From Betaproteobacteria bacterium (GTDB taxonomy: Bacteria; Desulfobacterota; Desulfovibrionia; Desulfovibrionales; Desulfovibrionaceae): a stretch of DNA of 8,507 bases. The translations under genes were made by a program, and so were the position numbers. Below the pieces are notes generated by a model. The model was given only the letters and a program-made list of their open reading frames with translations, had not been told where the DNA came from and ran no database searches. Shown piece after piece: positions 1-6,395 of the stretch (position 1 is the stretch's first letter; each line of letters starts with the position of its first letter). Where the stretch lies: assembly GCA_009778295.1 (NCBI GenBank), contig WRKB01000274.1, positions 1-8,507 on the forward strand, in the 5' to 3' direction.

Positions 1-5
1 AAAAT

Positions 6-1310
6 ATGGGTTTGCGCGCGCAGCCTCGACTTGCCTACATGCGTGATGTGGAAGACGTACGCCGCCTGCCACAAAATTTGATGATCTATGCGCAGCAGCT
101 CGACAAGGACAGGCAGCTTCTTACCAAGCAGGAACAGGCGCGGCAGGACGCACGCTTTGACCGTATTTTTTTCAATCCATGGCAGCAGGCCGGACCGTCC
201 GTGTCAGCGAACGAACTTACCCTGCGTTTTGGTAAGGGACCGCACGGTTTTACGGAAAAAGCACTGCCCTGGACACAGGAGGAATGGAACAGTATGCGGG
301 CCAATGCGAATCTCGCTTCATATCCGCGCGTGGCACAACCCGCAATCACGATCCACCACACGCACATGCGAGAATTACCCACTTCACGCGCGGATATGAC
401 CAAGCAGCGCCCCTTTGGTCTGGACAATCCCTTCGACATGTTCCAGTACAGTTCGCTCTTTCTCGGCACACCGCTGTACGCGGCCCATATTTCTGCGGAC
501 GGACTGTGGTATTTCGTAGAAAGCTCCATTGCTTCCGGCTGGGTGCCGACGGAGGACGTGGCACTGGTGGATGCCGACTTTATAAAGCGGTACCGTAACG
601 GCCGCTATGCCGCCATCATCCGGGATGAATTGCCGGTTATTACGGTATCGGGCATCATTGGTCGTACGTACGTTGGGGCTGTTTATCCCCTGCAAAAGGA
701 AAATACGCACAGTGTGACAGTGCTTGTGCCTGTGCGCGGTCCCCGGGAACAAGCCGTAATCGCCGTGGCTGAATTCGGTCCGGATCAGGCCAAAACCAAG
801 CCGCTGCCCCTAACTCCCGCCTGGATTGCCAGAGTGGGCAACCAAATGATGGGCCAGCCTTATGGATGGGGCGGCCTGTATGAACGACGGGACTGCTCAT
901 CTACAGTACGTGATGTCTTTGCTCCTTTCGGCATCTGGCTGCCACGTAATTCAGCGGCTCAGGGAAGAAGCGGCAGCTTCATCCCGTTGGAGGGTCTGGA
1001 CGGTGCGGACAAGGAACGGCTGATCAGGACTGCGGGCGTACCTTTCATGAGCCTGCTCTGGATGCACGGTCACATTATGCTCTATCTCGGACAGTACCGG
1101 AATGAGAACGTGGTATTTCACGATATCTGGGGGCTACGGGTTATTGAGGGAGAAAATGACGACGCACGTCACATACTGGGGAGGACTATAGTGAGCAGCC
1201 TGCGGCCCGGACAGGAATTGCCCACGCTGAAAAGCGGCACGACCCTGCTCGATCGGCTGAGGGGCATGGTTATACTGCCCGAATCCGGCGTACCCCCCCC
1301 CGAGAGGTAG
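6..1310 (+). CDS. SH3b-domain NlpC/P60 (C40) cell-wall endopeptidase, N-terminus probably cut by the window edge
   Basis: This is a papain-like peptidase expected to cleave the gamma-D-Glu/diamino-acid bond of peptidoglycan stem peptides in the periplasm. Counting from the ATG at 6, residues 15-60 (DVRRLPQN ... FFNPW) resemble the N-terminal clip of Desulfovibrio-type NlpC/P60 proteins. Residues 110-260 fit two SH3b folds, including GWVPTEDVALVD. Residues 270-400 are the catalytic domain. It has YGWGG followed by DCSS (catalytic Cys297), GHIMLYLG (His356) and a third polar residue, probably His372 in VVFHD. No signal peptide follows the ATG, no ribosome site fits before it, and the frame is open to the window edge, so the true start is probably upstream and position 6 is only the first available ATG. 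The gene converges on the kinase with a 34-base gap. Family call is firm, exact bond specificity is inferred. Confidence 0.88.
   Translation: MGLRAQPRLAYMRDVEDVRRLPQNLMIYAQQLDKDRQLLTKQEQARQDARFDRIFFNPWQQAGPSVSANELTLRFGKGPHGFTEKALPWTQEEWNSMRANANLASYPRVAQPAITIHHTHMRELPTSRADMTKQRPFGLDNPFDMFQYSSLFLGTPLYAAHISADGLWYFVESSIASGWVPTEDVALVDADFIKRYRNGRYAAIIRDELPVITVSGIIGRTYVGAVYPLQKENTHSVTVLVPVRGPREQAVIAVAEFGPDQAKTKPLPLTPAWIARVGNQMMGQPYGWGGLYERRDCSSTVRDVFAPFGIWLPRNSAAQGRSGSFIPLEGLDGADKERLIRTAGVPFMSLLWMHGHIMLYLGQYRNENVVFHDIWGLRVIEGENDDARHILGRTIVSSLRPGQELPTLKSGTTLLDRLRGMVILPESGVPPPER
1293..1301 (+). repeat. Run of nine C near the 3' end of the NlpC/P60 gene
   Basis: Nine consecutive C bases encode the three prolines just before the final Glu-Arg and stop. 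Loss of one C would bypass the TAG at 1308 and extend the protein by about ten residues, ending at a TGA near 1339. The catalytic domain is unaffected either way. Confidence 0.8.
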
Positions 1311-1344
1311 AACGTCTGTGTTCAATGGACATTGTTTGTGACAT

Positions 1345-4335
1345 TCATACGGATTCTTCAAAGAAGAAAGAGCCAGACTGGGAGAAGGCGTCTTCAAAAA
1401 TACTTTCGTCGTACTCAGGAAGCTTATCCTCAGTCAGTACGATGATAGGGATTTGAGGGTTGAGTACCTTTGAATCCGTCCTGCGGATAACGCGGCATAT
1501 TTCCAGGTCTTCCTGCCGTTGCGCAGTAGGAACGCTGAACACCACCATATCGTATACATCCTGGCGCAGGGCTTCTAAAACCTTGTCATCGCCGGTGACG
1601 CCCTTAGGGTTGCAGCCCAGCCCTCGTAGCGACAGGAGGAGAACCTGCAGTTGGGCCAGACTCTGGGCCACTGCCAGAATTTTATACAAGGGAAGAAATT
1701 GCAGCGCCGCCTTGGAAAAGAAGGCAGCATCTTTTTTTTCTTCACGGGGCGCTTCCAGGGGAATATCCACCCATACTTCGGTTCCTTGTCCGACCACGCT
1801 TGAAATGCGCAGTTCGCCGTTCATGAGCTGGGTGAGCCGTTGTACGAGGGGAAGCCCCAAGCCCATCCCCCCATAATTACGAGATATGCTGCTGTCCATC
1901 TGCGTGAACAGGCCGAACAGATGGGGGAGTTTTTCCTCAGGGATGCCGACTCCCGTGTCCCGCACGCATATGCGCACTCCGGGGTGGAGTTGCAGCTTGT
2001 CATCCACTATGGGATCCAATTCAACGTATACTTCGCCCTTGTGGGTAAATTTCAGGGCGTTGCCGACCAGATTGAAGAGAATCTGACGAATGCGCTGGAC
2101 ATCGCCACTGAACGCAGCGGGCAATGAGGGATCAATGACATGGGAAAATTTGAGGCCCTTGGACGCCGCCGTACTCTGCAACGTGCCGAGTACGGGCTGT
2201 ATCAGATCTTCAAGGGTAAAAGGCGCAGGACTTATTTGTATGGTGCCTTTTTCAAAACTGCAGATATCAAGAATATCACTCAGGAGCTGTAACAGATTAT
2301 GACTGCAGTCCAAGGCGGTATCAAGGCAGTTGTGGATTTGCCGCATGTCTTTCATCAACCTGGCAAGCTGAAGCATACCCATAATTCCGTTTAACGGCGT
2401 ACGGAGTTCATGACTCATCACGGCCAGGAATTCGCTTTTTGCCTCACTGGCCGCAAGCGCCTCCGCCTCGGCGCGTTTGAGATCGCGCAAATCGCGCACG
2501 GAGCACAGGAGGGCCGGCTGGCTTTGATACGAAAGGGGCGCCAAGCTCACTTCGCAGGGGATGGGCAAGCCCCGGACATCGCGCAGCGTACATTCAAACC
2601 GCTTGAAACCGCTTTCAAAGGCAGTGGACAAAATTTTATCAGGCGCGGATTCTTCCGGCGTGCCAAACAATACGAAAGAATCCCAGCGCTGCGTGAAATG
2701 TTTACGGCTGGCGGCGCCAAAGAAGCGTAGGGCATCGTCGCTGATTTTCAGGCACTGCCCTTGCATATCCCAGATGAGGTAGGAATCTGCCGAAGTTTTA
2801 TATAGCGCCTGCACTTCCGCTTCGAGTTCGTGGCGTCTACTGATGTCGCGCACTAACAGCACGGAAGTAATCTGCGGGTCTCCCTGGCCAATGGGATGGA
2901 GGCTCACATCAGCGGGCAAGCGGGTTCCATCCTTTCGCCAAACGGTGGAATCGGAAAAATCAGCCTGTGCGCATTTGGTGAAGGATTCAAACAAGGGACT
3001 TTTCCCTTCTGGCCGCTGCGCGTTCAAACCGAGGGCATGGATGTTTTCCGGAAGCTGCTCACCGACGTTAAAACCCAGCATATCCACAGCGGCCTGGTTG
3101 ACAAATTCCACACACCCTTCCCGATTCAGACCGAAGATGGCATCCGGCACGGCATTCAGCAGAAGGCGCAGCTTCAACTCCGCAAAATACAGTTCCTTGG
3201 TGCGGGCATGGACAATTTCTTCTAAGGTTTCCTTATGGGTACTCAATGACTGGCGGGCTTCTTCGGCCTTTTCCTTCTCCTGCTGGAGGTTTTCAAGATT
3301 GGCGTGTAGGTTGTACTGCATATGCCGCAAGGCATCGGCAAGTTCCCCGAGTTCGTCGGTGCGCCGGACATCAAGCGTATGTGAGAAATCCCCTTCAGAG
3401 AGAGCCTTGGCAAAACGTACGCCTTGCGCCAGCGAGGCGGTTATATTGCGCACAATGAAAAACAGAACAAGGCTTATCACGGCCAGCAATGTGGCATTGA
3501 CCATAATGGTGTAGTTGCCCATCCGGGCCGCCTGAACGTTGAGATCCTCCTTGGACAGAGTAGCTGCGACATACCAGTCCATAGACGAAAGCTTTTTGAC
3601 ATAGGCTCGCTTGTGTGCGTCTCCAAAGGAGTAATGCCACCATTCCTGGTTACCGGCCGGATTAACGCGCAAATTCGTCGCCAGGTGCGGATGGACGATC
3701 ACATTGCCTTGCCCGTCCAGGACAAAACAATACCCGTTTGCGCCCACTCGAATGGAAAGCACCCGGGAAGTCACATACGCCAGATCCACAGTGCAGATTG
3801 CAACCCCTTGGATTTCTTCGCCAACAACTACAGGTACAGCTACGAACAGAAAAAAGCTTTCCCACTGTTCCGAAAATAACGGGCCGCTCATGACGAATTC
3901 GCCGCGCGATGCGGCGGCGAAATATTCACTCTTGCTATATTCTATATCTGACGGCAGGGATTCTGTCTTGAGGAGCATGTTCCCTTGAAGATCAAAAAGT
4001 GCGGCATCGCGTTTTTTATCAAAACGGGCACCTTGGAATTTCACCAGCTGGTTAAATTCCTTCCGTGTATTTCCGGAAACGGTATACGGAGGCAAGAGGT
4101 ACAAATGCTGCACCACATCGCTGTGAGTAAGCAACGCAACATTGTATTTGAGTTCACTGATGATCTGATCGAGATCGGCGCTCACCTCAACAGCGGCCAA
4201 ACGAGCTGATTCCACAGCCGCATCGTTGATGGCGACAGCCGATTTGCGGTAGGTAATATACGCGGCGGTGCCTGTCCCCAGCACAACAGTAAACAGAATG
4301 GCGCACAAAAGCTTAGTAAGAAGACGCATGCGCAT
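1345..4335 (-). CDS. Membrane sensor histidine kinase: Cache, HAMP, two PAS, HisKA, HATPase, degenerate receiver
   Basis: This is a hybrid-type two-component sensor kinase of 996 residues, counted from the ATG at 4335. Residues 8-27 and 273-296 are membrane helices flanking a periplasmic double-Cache sensor (about 30-270). Then come HAMP (297-349), a coiled coil (345-390), PAS1 (390-500) and PAS2 (508-620). HisKA has MSHELRTPLNG with His642. The ATPase domain shows the N box (Asn755, Asn759), DTGVGIP (793-799), the F box LFGLF and GGMGLGL (822-828). Residues 884-990 resemble a receiver but lack key residues (see finding). The start is uncertain. ATG 4335 has a weak GGGA directly before it, and ATG 4329 has that GGGA at a better six-base spacing. 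The frame also extends upstream to a TTG at 4437, but that extension (34 residues) looks non-coding. No response regulator gene is in the window, so the partner and ligand are unknown. Confidence 0.94.
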   Translation of the reverse strand: MRMRLLTKLLCAILFTVVLGTGTAAYITYRKSAVAINDAAVESARLAAVEVSADLDQIISELKYNVALLTHSDVVQHLYLLPPYTVSGNTRKEFNQLVKFQGARFDKKRDAALFDLQGNMLLKTESLPSDIEYSKSEYFAAASRGEFVMSGPLFSEQWESFFLFVAVPVVVGEEIQGVAICTVDLAYVTSRVLSIRVGANGYCFVLDGQGNVIVHPHLATNLRVNPAGNQEWWHYSFGDAHKRAYVKKLSSMDWYVAATLSKEDLNVQAARMGNYTIMVNATLLAVISLVLFFIVRNITASLAQGVRFAKALSEGDFSHTLDVRRTDELGELADALRHMQYNLHANLENLQQEKEKAEEARQSLSTHKETLEEIVHARTKELYFAELKLRLLLNAVPDAIFGLNREGCVEFVNQAAVDMLGFNVGEQLPENIHALGLNAQRPEGKSPLFESFTKCAQADFSDSTVWRKDGTRLPADVSLHPIGQGDPQITSVLLVRDISRRHELEAEVQALYKTSADSYLIWDMQGQCLKISDDALRFFGAASRKHFTQRWDSFVLFGTPEESAPDKILSTAFESGFKRFECTLRDVRGLPIPCEVSLAPLSYQSQPALLCSVRDLRDLKRAEAEALAASEAKSEFLAVMSHELRTPLNGIMGMLQLARLMKDMRQIHNCLDTALDCSHNLLQLLSDILDICSFEKGTIQISPAPFTLEDLIQPVLGTLQSTAASKGLKFSHVIDPSLPAAFSGDVQRIRQILFNLVGNALKFTHKGEVYVELDPIVDDKLQLHPGVRICVRDTGVGIPEEKLPHLFGLFTQMDSSISRNYGGMGLGLPLVQRLTQLMNGELRISSVVGQGTEVWVDIPLEAPREEKKDAAFFSKAALQFLPLYKILAVAQSLAQLQVLLLSLRGLGCNPKGVTGDDKVLEALRQDVYDMVVFSVPTAQRQEDLEICRVIRRTDSKVLNPQIPIIVLTEDKLPEYDESIFEDAFSQSGSFFFEESV
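1706..1739 (-). promoter_or_regulatory. Candidate slippery site: A8 run followed by an 8-bp hairpin inside the kinase gene
   Basis: On the coding strand, GAA GAA AAA AAA GAT (Glu866-Lys867-Lys868) contains eight A (1739-1732), giving the heptamer A AAA AAA in the X XXY YYZ frame. Three bases later GCUGCCUU (1728-1721) pairs with AAGGCGGC (1713-1706) around a seven-base loop, with one G.U pair. A -1 shift here would add 16 codons and stop at TAA 1684-1682. The motif is seen directly, its activity is inferred. Confidence 0.4.
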
Positions 4336-4375
4336 TCCCGACCGCGAAAATTTCGATGTTTTGGCTGCATACTCC

Positions 4376-4399
4376 TCAGATATTGAGGATGGACAGCAT
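4376..4399 (-). CDS. Possible seven-residue leader peptide upstream of the kinase
   Basis: An ATG at 4399 follows a strong Shine-Dalgarno AAAGGAG at 4409-4403 (three bases from GGAG to ATG) and reads M-L-S-I-L-N-I then TGA. It is the best ribosome-binding site in the region, yet it lies out of frame with the kinase, which starts 41 bases after the TGA. It may be a translated leader that couples or gates kinase translation. It may also be chance, since nothing about the peptide is recognisable. Confidence 0.3.
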   Translation of the reverse strand: MLSILNI

Positions 4400-4521
4400 A
4401 TTCTCCTTTTTGATATCAGATTCCCCGCCGGAAGCAAAGCGCCTTAGCTGAAGATCCTGCACACTATCCCAGTTTTTTGTAAATCTTGCCGCAATTTTCT
4501 GTTCAAAACACTATAGGCTAT

Positions 4522-4546
4522 TTATAATATTTTAAATATGTTATAA
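4522..4546. promoter_or_regulatory. AT-only-like near-palindrome upstream of the kinase
   Basis: Twenty-five bases begin and end with TTATAA and match their own reverse complement at 21 of 25 positions. Only one base is not A or T. The block sits about 190 bases upstream of the kinase ATG and contains TATAAT-like words on both strands. It could be a promoter with an overlapping operator, which is inference. Confidence 0.35.
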
Positions 4547-4596
4547 TCTATCATTCTTTTCCAGGACCGATTAACATGCCCCATAGACACAAGACA

Positions 4597-4636
4597 ACTT
4601 CACGAGTCCTCGCCCTACCCCCGGGACCCGTGAAGT
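4597..4636 (-). terminator. Strong stem-loop after the nitroreductase-like gene, probable terminator
   Basis: ACTTCACG (4597-4604) pairs perfectly with CGTGAAGT (4629-4636). After one A.C mismatch, GTCC (4606-4609) pairs with GGAC (4624-4627), giving 12 Watson-Crick pairs plus a possible T.G pair and a loop of about 12 bases. It lies about 110 bases beyond the nitroreductase stop on its own strand. The bases that follow on that strand are only moderately T-rich (TTGTCTTGTG), so intrinsic termination is plausible but not clear-cut. It may instead protect the 3' end. Confidence 0.45.
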
Positions 4637-4743
4637 ATAGGGTTCATAGAGAGTCCATTTGTCATTCCACAACCCGGCAAACACTCCGCCGGGATCGAAT
4701 GCAGTGCATGACTCCCTGATGCATGGCAGAGCTTTCTTCACGT

Positions 4744-5385
4744 CTATCTGTGCCCCATCGGCAGAATGCACACAGGGGTGTCGGCAGCTGGCAGGCCCAG
4801 CTTGGCGCGCACAAAATCCGCGTTCAGGGTAGCCATGTAGCGCACGCCTATATTCAGGGAATCTGCGGCAAGGTAGACATGTTCCGTCATGCAACCTATC
4901 AGCAGGTACCCCCAACTGGCGCGGCGGATAGGATCGCTGATCTCCGCCATTTTTCCTCCGTCAATTACGAAAATGAGCACAACCGGGGCCTTGGAGGCAA
5001 AAGCCTGGCTGGTGATGCCTGACATGATATTTTCTTTGGAAACTTCCGTCAGGTGGTGACTTTTGCCATCATAGCGGAACACACCATCGGATTTGGCCAC
5101 GTAAACAGTGCAGTAAGGGTCTTTGCCCATGCCTACGGGCACGGTCCAGCCGTTACCGCCCCGGTTGCGACCACTGGCGGCCCAGAGCAAGGTGCTCAGG
5201 TCCTGCATACTGATGGGGTTCACGGGAAATTGATCCCGTATGGCCGAAGCCCGCGAATTGATGGCGGCCAGCACGCTTTTGCCGCCTTCCACGGCGGGGT
5301 TTGGCAGCGCGTTTTCCGCTGCCGTTGCTGTTGCCGCAAAGACCAAAAACACACAGCACTGGGCGAATGCACTCATTTTTTTCAT
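4744..5385 (-). CDS. Exported nitroreductase-like (SagB/ThcOx-type) flavoprotein
   Basis: The product is 213 residues. Residues 1-23 are a signal peptide (MKK, a hydrophobic stretch, then ATATAA before Glu24), so the protein should be periplasmic. The mature part resembles the FMN-dependent nitroreductase fold of the SagB/ThcOx kind. Ser44-Arg45 and the LSTLLWAASGRNR segment (63-75) match the N-terminal flavin-binding region. DPYCTVYVAKSDGVFRYD (89-106) matches the beta-hairpin seen in this branch. WGYLLIGCMTEHVYLAADSLNIG (158-180) matches the family's conserved helix, and the ILPMGHR ending fits the usual end. The start is ATG 5385, preceded by GGAG six bases away. A GTG at 5400 and an ATG at 5397 are in frame but lie on the wrong side of this site. 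Substrate unknown. An exported nitroreductase is unusual, because FMN must be supplied outside the cytoplasm. Confidence 0.72.
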   Translation of the reverse strand: MKKMSAFAQCCVFLVFAATATAAENALPNPAVEGGKSVLAAINSRASAIRDQFPVNPISMQDLSTLLWAASGRNRGGNGWTVPVGMGKDPYCTVYVAKSDGVFRYDGKSHHLTEVSKENIMSGITSQAFASKAPVVLIFVIDGGKMAEISDPIRRASWGYLLIGCMTEHVYLAADSLNIGVRYMATLNADFVRAKLGLPAADTPVCILPMGHR

Positions 5386-5400
5386 GGTATTCTCCATCAC

Positions 5401-5427
5401 GCATACTGCGTATGCCGTTTATCGGCA
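5401..5427. promoter_or_regulatory. Two adjacent perfect small palindromes upstream of the nitroreductase-like gene
   Basis: GCATAC-TGC-GTATGC (5401-5415) is a perfect 6+3+6 palindrome. TGCCG-TTTAT-CGGCA (5413-5427) is a perfect 5+5+5 hairpin that overlaps it by three bases, so the two foldings exclude each other. The first lies six bases upstream of the GGAG of the nitroreductase-like gene. It could be an operator or an RNA switch affecting translation start. Only the symmetry is seen. Confidence 0.4.
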
Positions 5428-5548
5428 AGAACCGTTCCGGCGCATCTTTTTGCCTCTGATCCAGCCGGGGTGGAAGGAATATTACCTTTGCCACTTTACG
5501 CTTCAAGCTGTATGCGAGTCAATGAAGTCCAAGGCGCATCGACGTATG

Positions 5549-5608
5549 CTGGCGCTCTCGAAGAGTGCCGGGAGCCGGAAAAGAGAGTGCCGGAGTTTTC
5601 TGGCCGGC
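5549..5608. repeat. Tandem stem-loops with a repeated AGAGTGCCGG word
   Basis: GGCGCTCT (5551-5558) pairs with AGAGTGCC (5562-5569) around a CGA loop, with one G.U, and the stem extends two pairs further. Directly after it, GCCG-GAAAA (5574-5582) pairs with TTTTC (5596-5600) and CGGC (5605-5608) across a four-base bulge. AGAGTGCCGG occurs at 5562 and again at 5584. Function unknown. Confidence 0.4.
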
Positions 5609-5709
5609 TGCCGCTCCGCCGTATTGTGTTTTTCACAGCAGGGGGCTATTTTGCTAAATTCAAGCATAGTTCAGATCAATAAACCGACTTGTAACTTTTC
5701 GAGGCAACT

Positions 5710-6324
5710 ATGAACTTCATAAGATTATTCATTTTTATTACTGGAGCGCTGTGTCTTGTGTTGTCGGGATATCCTTCTGGAATGGGCTATGCCTCAGATG
5801 CCTCCGATATCCTTCACGGCATTGCAGATATCGTCAGGGCCTTCCATTTTGAAGACCGCTATTACGATGACTATGGAGCCTATAGGCAGGGGCAACAGGA
5901 TCAATACAACTACGAACGGGAGCAGATGCTGGGACGTGAACGTATGGCGACACAAAGCGAACGCCTGCGGCTGGAGCGTGAACGCCTGGCATGGGAAAAG
6001 CGGGAAACTGAACGTTTGCGCAACGATCAAGAACTGCGCACTCAATGGGAACGCGATAGAATACGGTACAAACAACAGCACCAAGAGCCGCAGCACCATG
6101 AACAGGAGCGCGATCAAGCGCGCCATGAACAGGGACACCGCAGTCAACAGCGTGTTGAACAACAACACCATGAACAGGAACATGAACAACCGCGTATTGA
6201 ACAACAACACCATGAACAGGGACGCCGTGAACAACCGCGCCAGGAACAACCGCAGTACCTGCAGCATCAAGAACTGCAGCGCAAAGAACAAGGAAACCAT
6301 GAACAACCGCGCCGTGGCAACTAA
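5710..6324 (+). CDS. Secreted Gln/Glu/His/Arg-rich low-complexity protein, unknown function
   Basis: This gene is not recognised as a known family. The start ATG 5710 has GAGG five bases upstream. Residues 1-27 form a signal peptide (MNFIRLFIFITGALCLVLSG ..., likely cut after GMGYA), placing the protein outside the cytoplasm. Residues 28-60 are acidic and tyrosine-rich. Residues 70-120 are a charged Arg/Glu stretch likely to form a long helix or coiled coil. From about residue 120 to the end the protein is almost only Q, H, E and R with a repeated EQQHHEQ unit and about a dozen histidines. Such a tail could bind divalent metals or act as an extended charged spacer, which is inference. The reading frame is supported by the signal peptide and ribosome site. 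The composition keeps several other frames open. Confidence 0.62.
   Translation: MNFIRLFIFITGALCLVLSGYPSGMGYASDASDILHGIADIVRAFHFEDRYYDDYGAYRQGQQDQYNYEREQMLGRERMATQSERLRLERERLAWEKRETERLRNDQELRTQWERDRIRYKQQHQEPQHHEQERDQARHEQGHRSQQRVEQQHHEQEHEQPRIEQQHHEQGRREQPRQEQPQYLQHQELQRKEQGNHEQPRRGN
6155..6241 (+). repeat. Imperfect tandem repeat, 42-base and 45-base units
   Basis: Two units beginning TTGAACAACAACACCATGAA lie head to tail at 6155-6196 and 6197-6241. They encode EQQHHEQ followed by an EQP-R ending. They differ by three inserted bases and a few substitutions, and looser copies of the GAACA(A/G) word flank them on both sides. This looks like in-frame expansion within the low-complexity gene. 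Confidence 0.75.
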
Positions 6325-6395
6325 GAGCGGCGAGAACAAAATTGGAGCAAAAAAGCGGTGAGCCATGCTTCGGGCAATGCCGTACCCCAAAAGCC

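Larger units (their letters stand above)
4336..4743. other. 408-base spacer between the nitroreductase-like gene and the kinase
   Basis: No convincing larger gene is present. Reading leftwards along the minus strand from the nitroreductase stop, it contains a small perfect palindrome (ATGCAGTGCAT, 4699-4709), a strong stem-loop (4597-4636), an AT-rich block with a near-palindrome (4522-4546) and the leader ORF (4399-4376). The kinase promoter is presumably in the AT-rich block around 4505-4560, but no clean -35/-10 pair could be assigned on the minus strand. Confidence 0.6.
5386..5709. other. 324-base divergent spacer with several hairpins, no gene seen
   Basis: This lies between the left-reading nitroreductase-like gene and the right-reading low-complexity gene, so it should hold promoters for both. 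No good promoter pair was found by eye. It carries two adjacent short palindromes near 5401-5427 and two stem-loops at 5549-5571 and 5574-5608. Short ORFs cross it in several frames but none has a recognisable domain or ribosome site. Confidence 0.55.

Noticed and set aside
1323..1334. CAATG-GA-CATTG between the convergent NlpC/P60 and kinase genes, as a shared terminator
   Set aside because: Only five pairs with a two-base loop and no T-run, too weak to call.
2843..3514. Long + strand frame opposite the kinase gene
   Set aside because: It is antisense to well-conserved HAMP and PAS coding sequence, Ser/Arg-rich and without any domain.
4182..4370. 62-residue minus-strand ORF overlapping the kinase start, with GAGGAG close before its ATG
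   Set aside because: The Shine-Dalgarno spacing is too short and most of its length is kinase coding sequence in another frame.
4542..4547. Exact TATAAT on the + strand
   Set aside because: No matching -35 at a normal distance and no + strand gene follows for over 1 kb; it is part of the AT-rich near-palindrome.
6155..6241. CRISPR-like repeats
   Set aside because: The units are directly tandem, in frame with a protein and have no spacers.
5756..6361. Asn-rich 201-residue frame overlapping the low-complexity gene
   Set aside because: No signal peptide or ribosome site, and its composition follows from the GAACAA repeat read in another frame.
5794..6390. Leu/Phe-rich minus-strand frame that looks like a membrane protein
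   Set aside because: It is the antisense of Gln/Glu/His/Arg codons, which yields Leu, Phe, Val and Met by composition.
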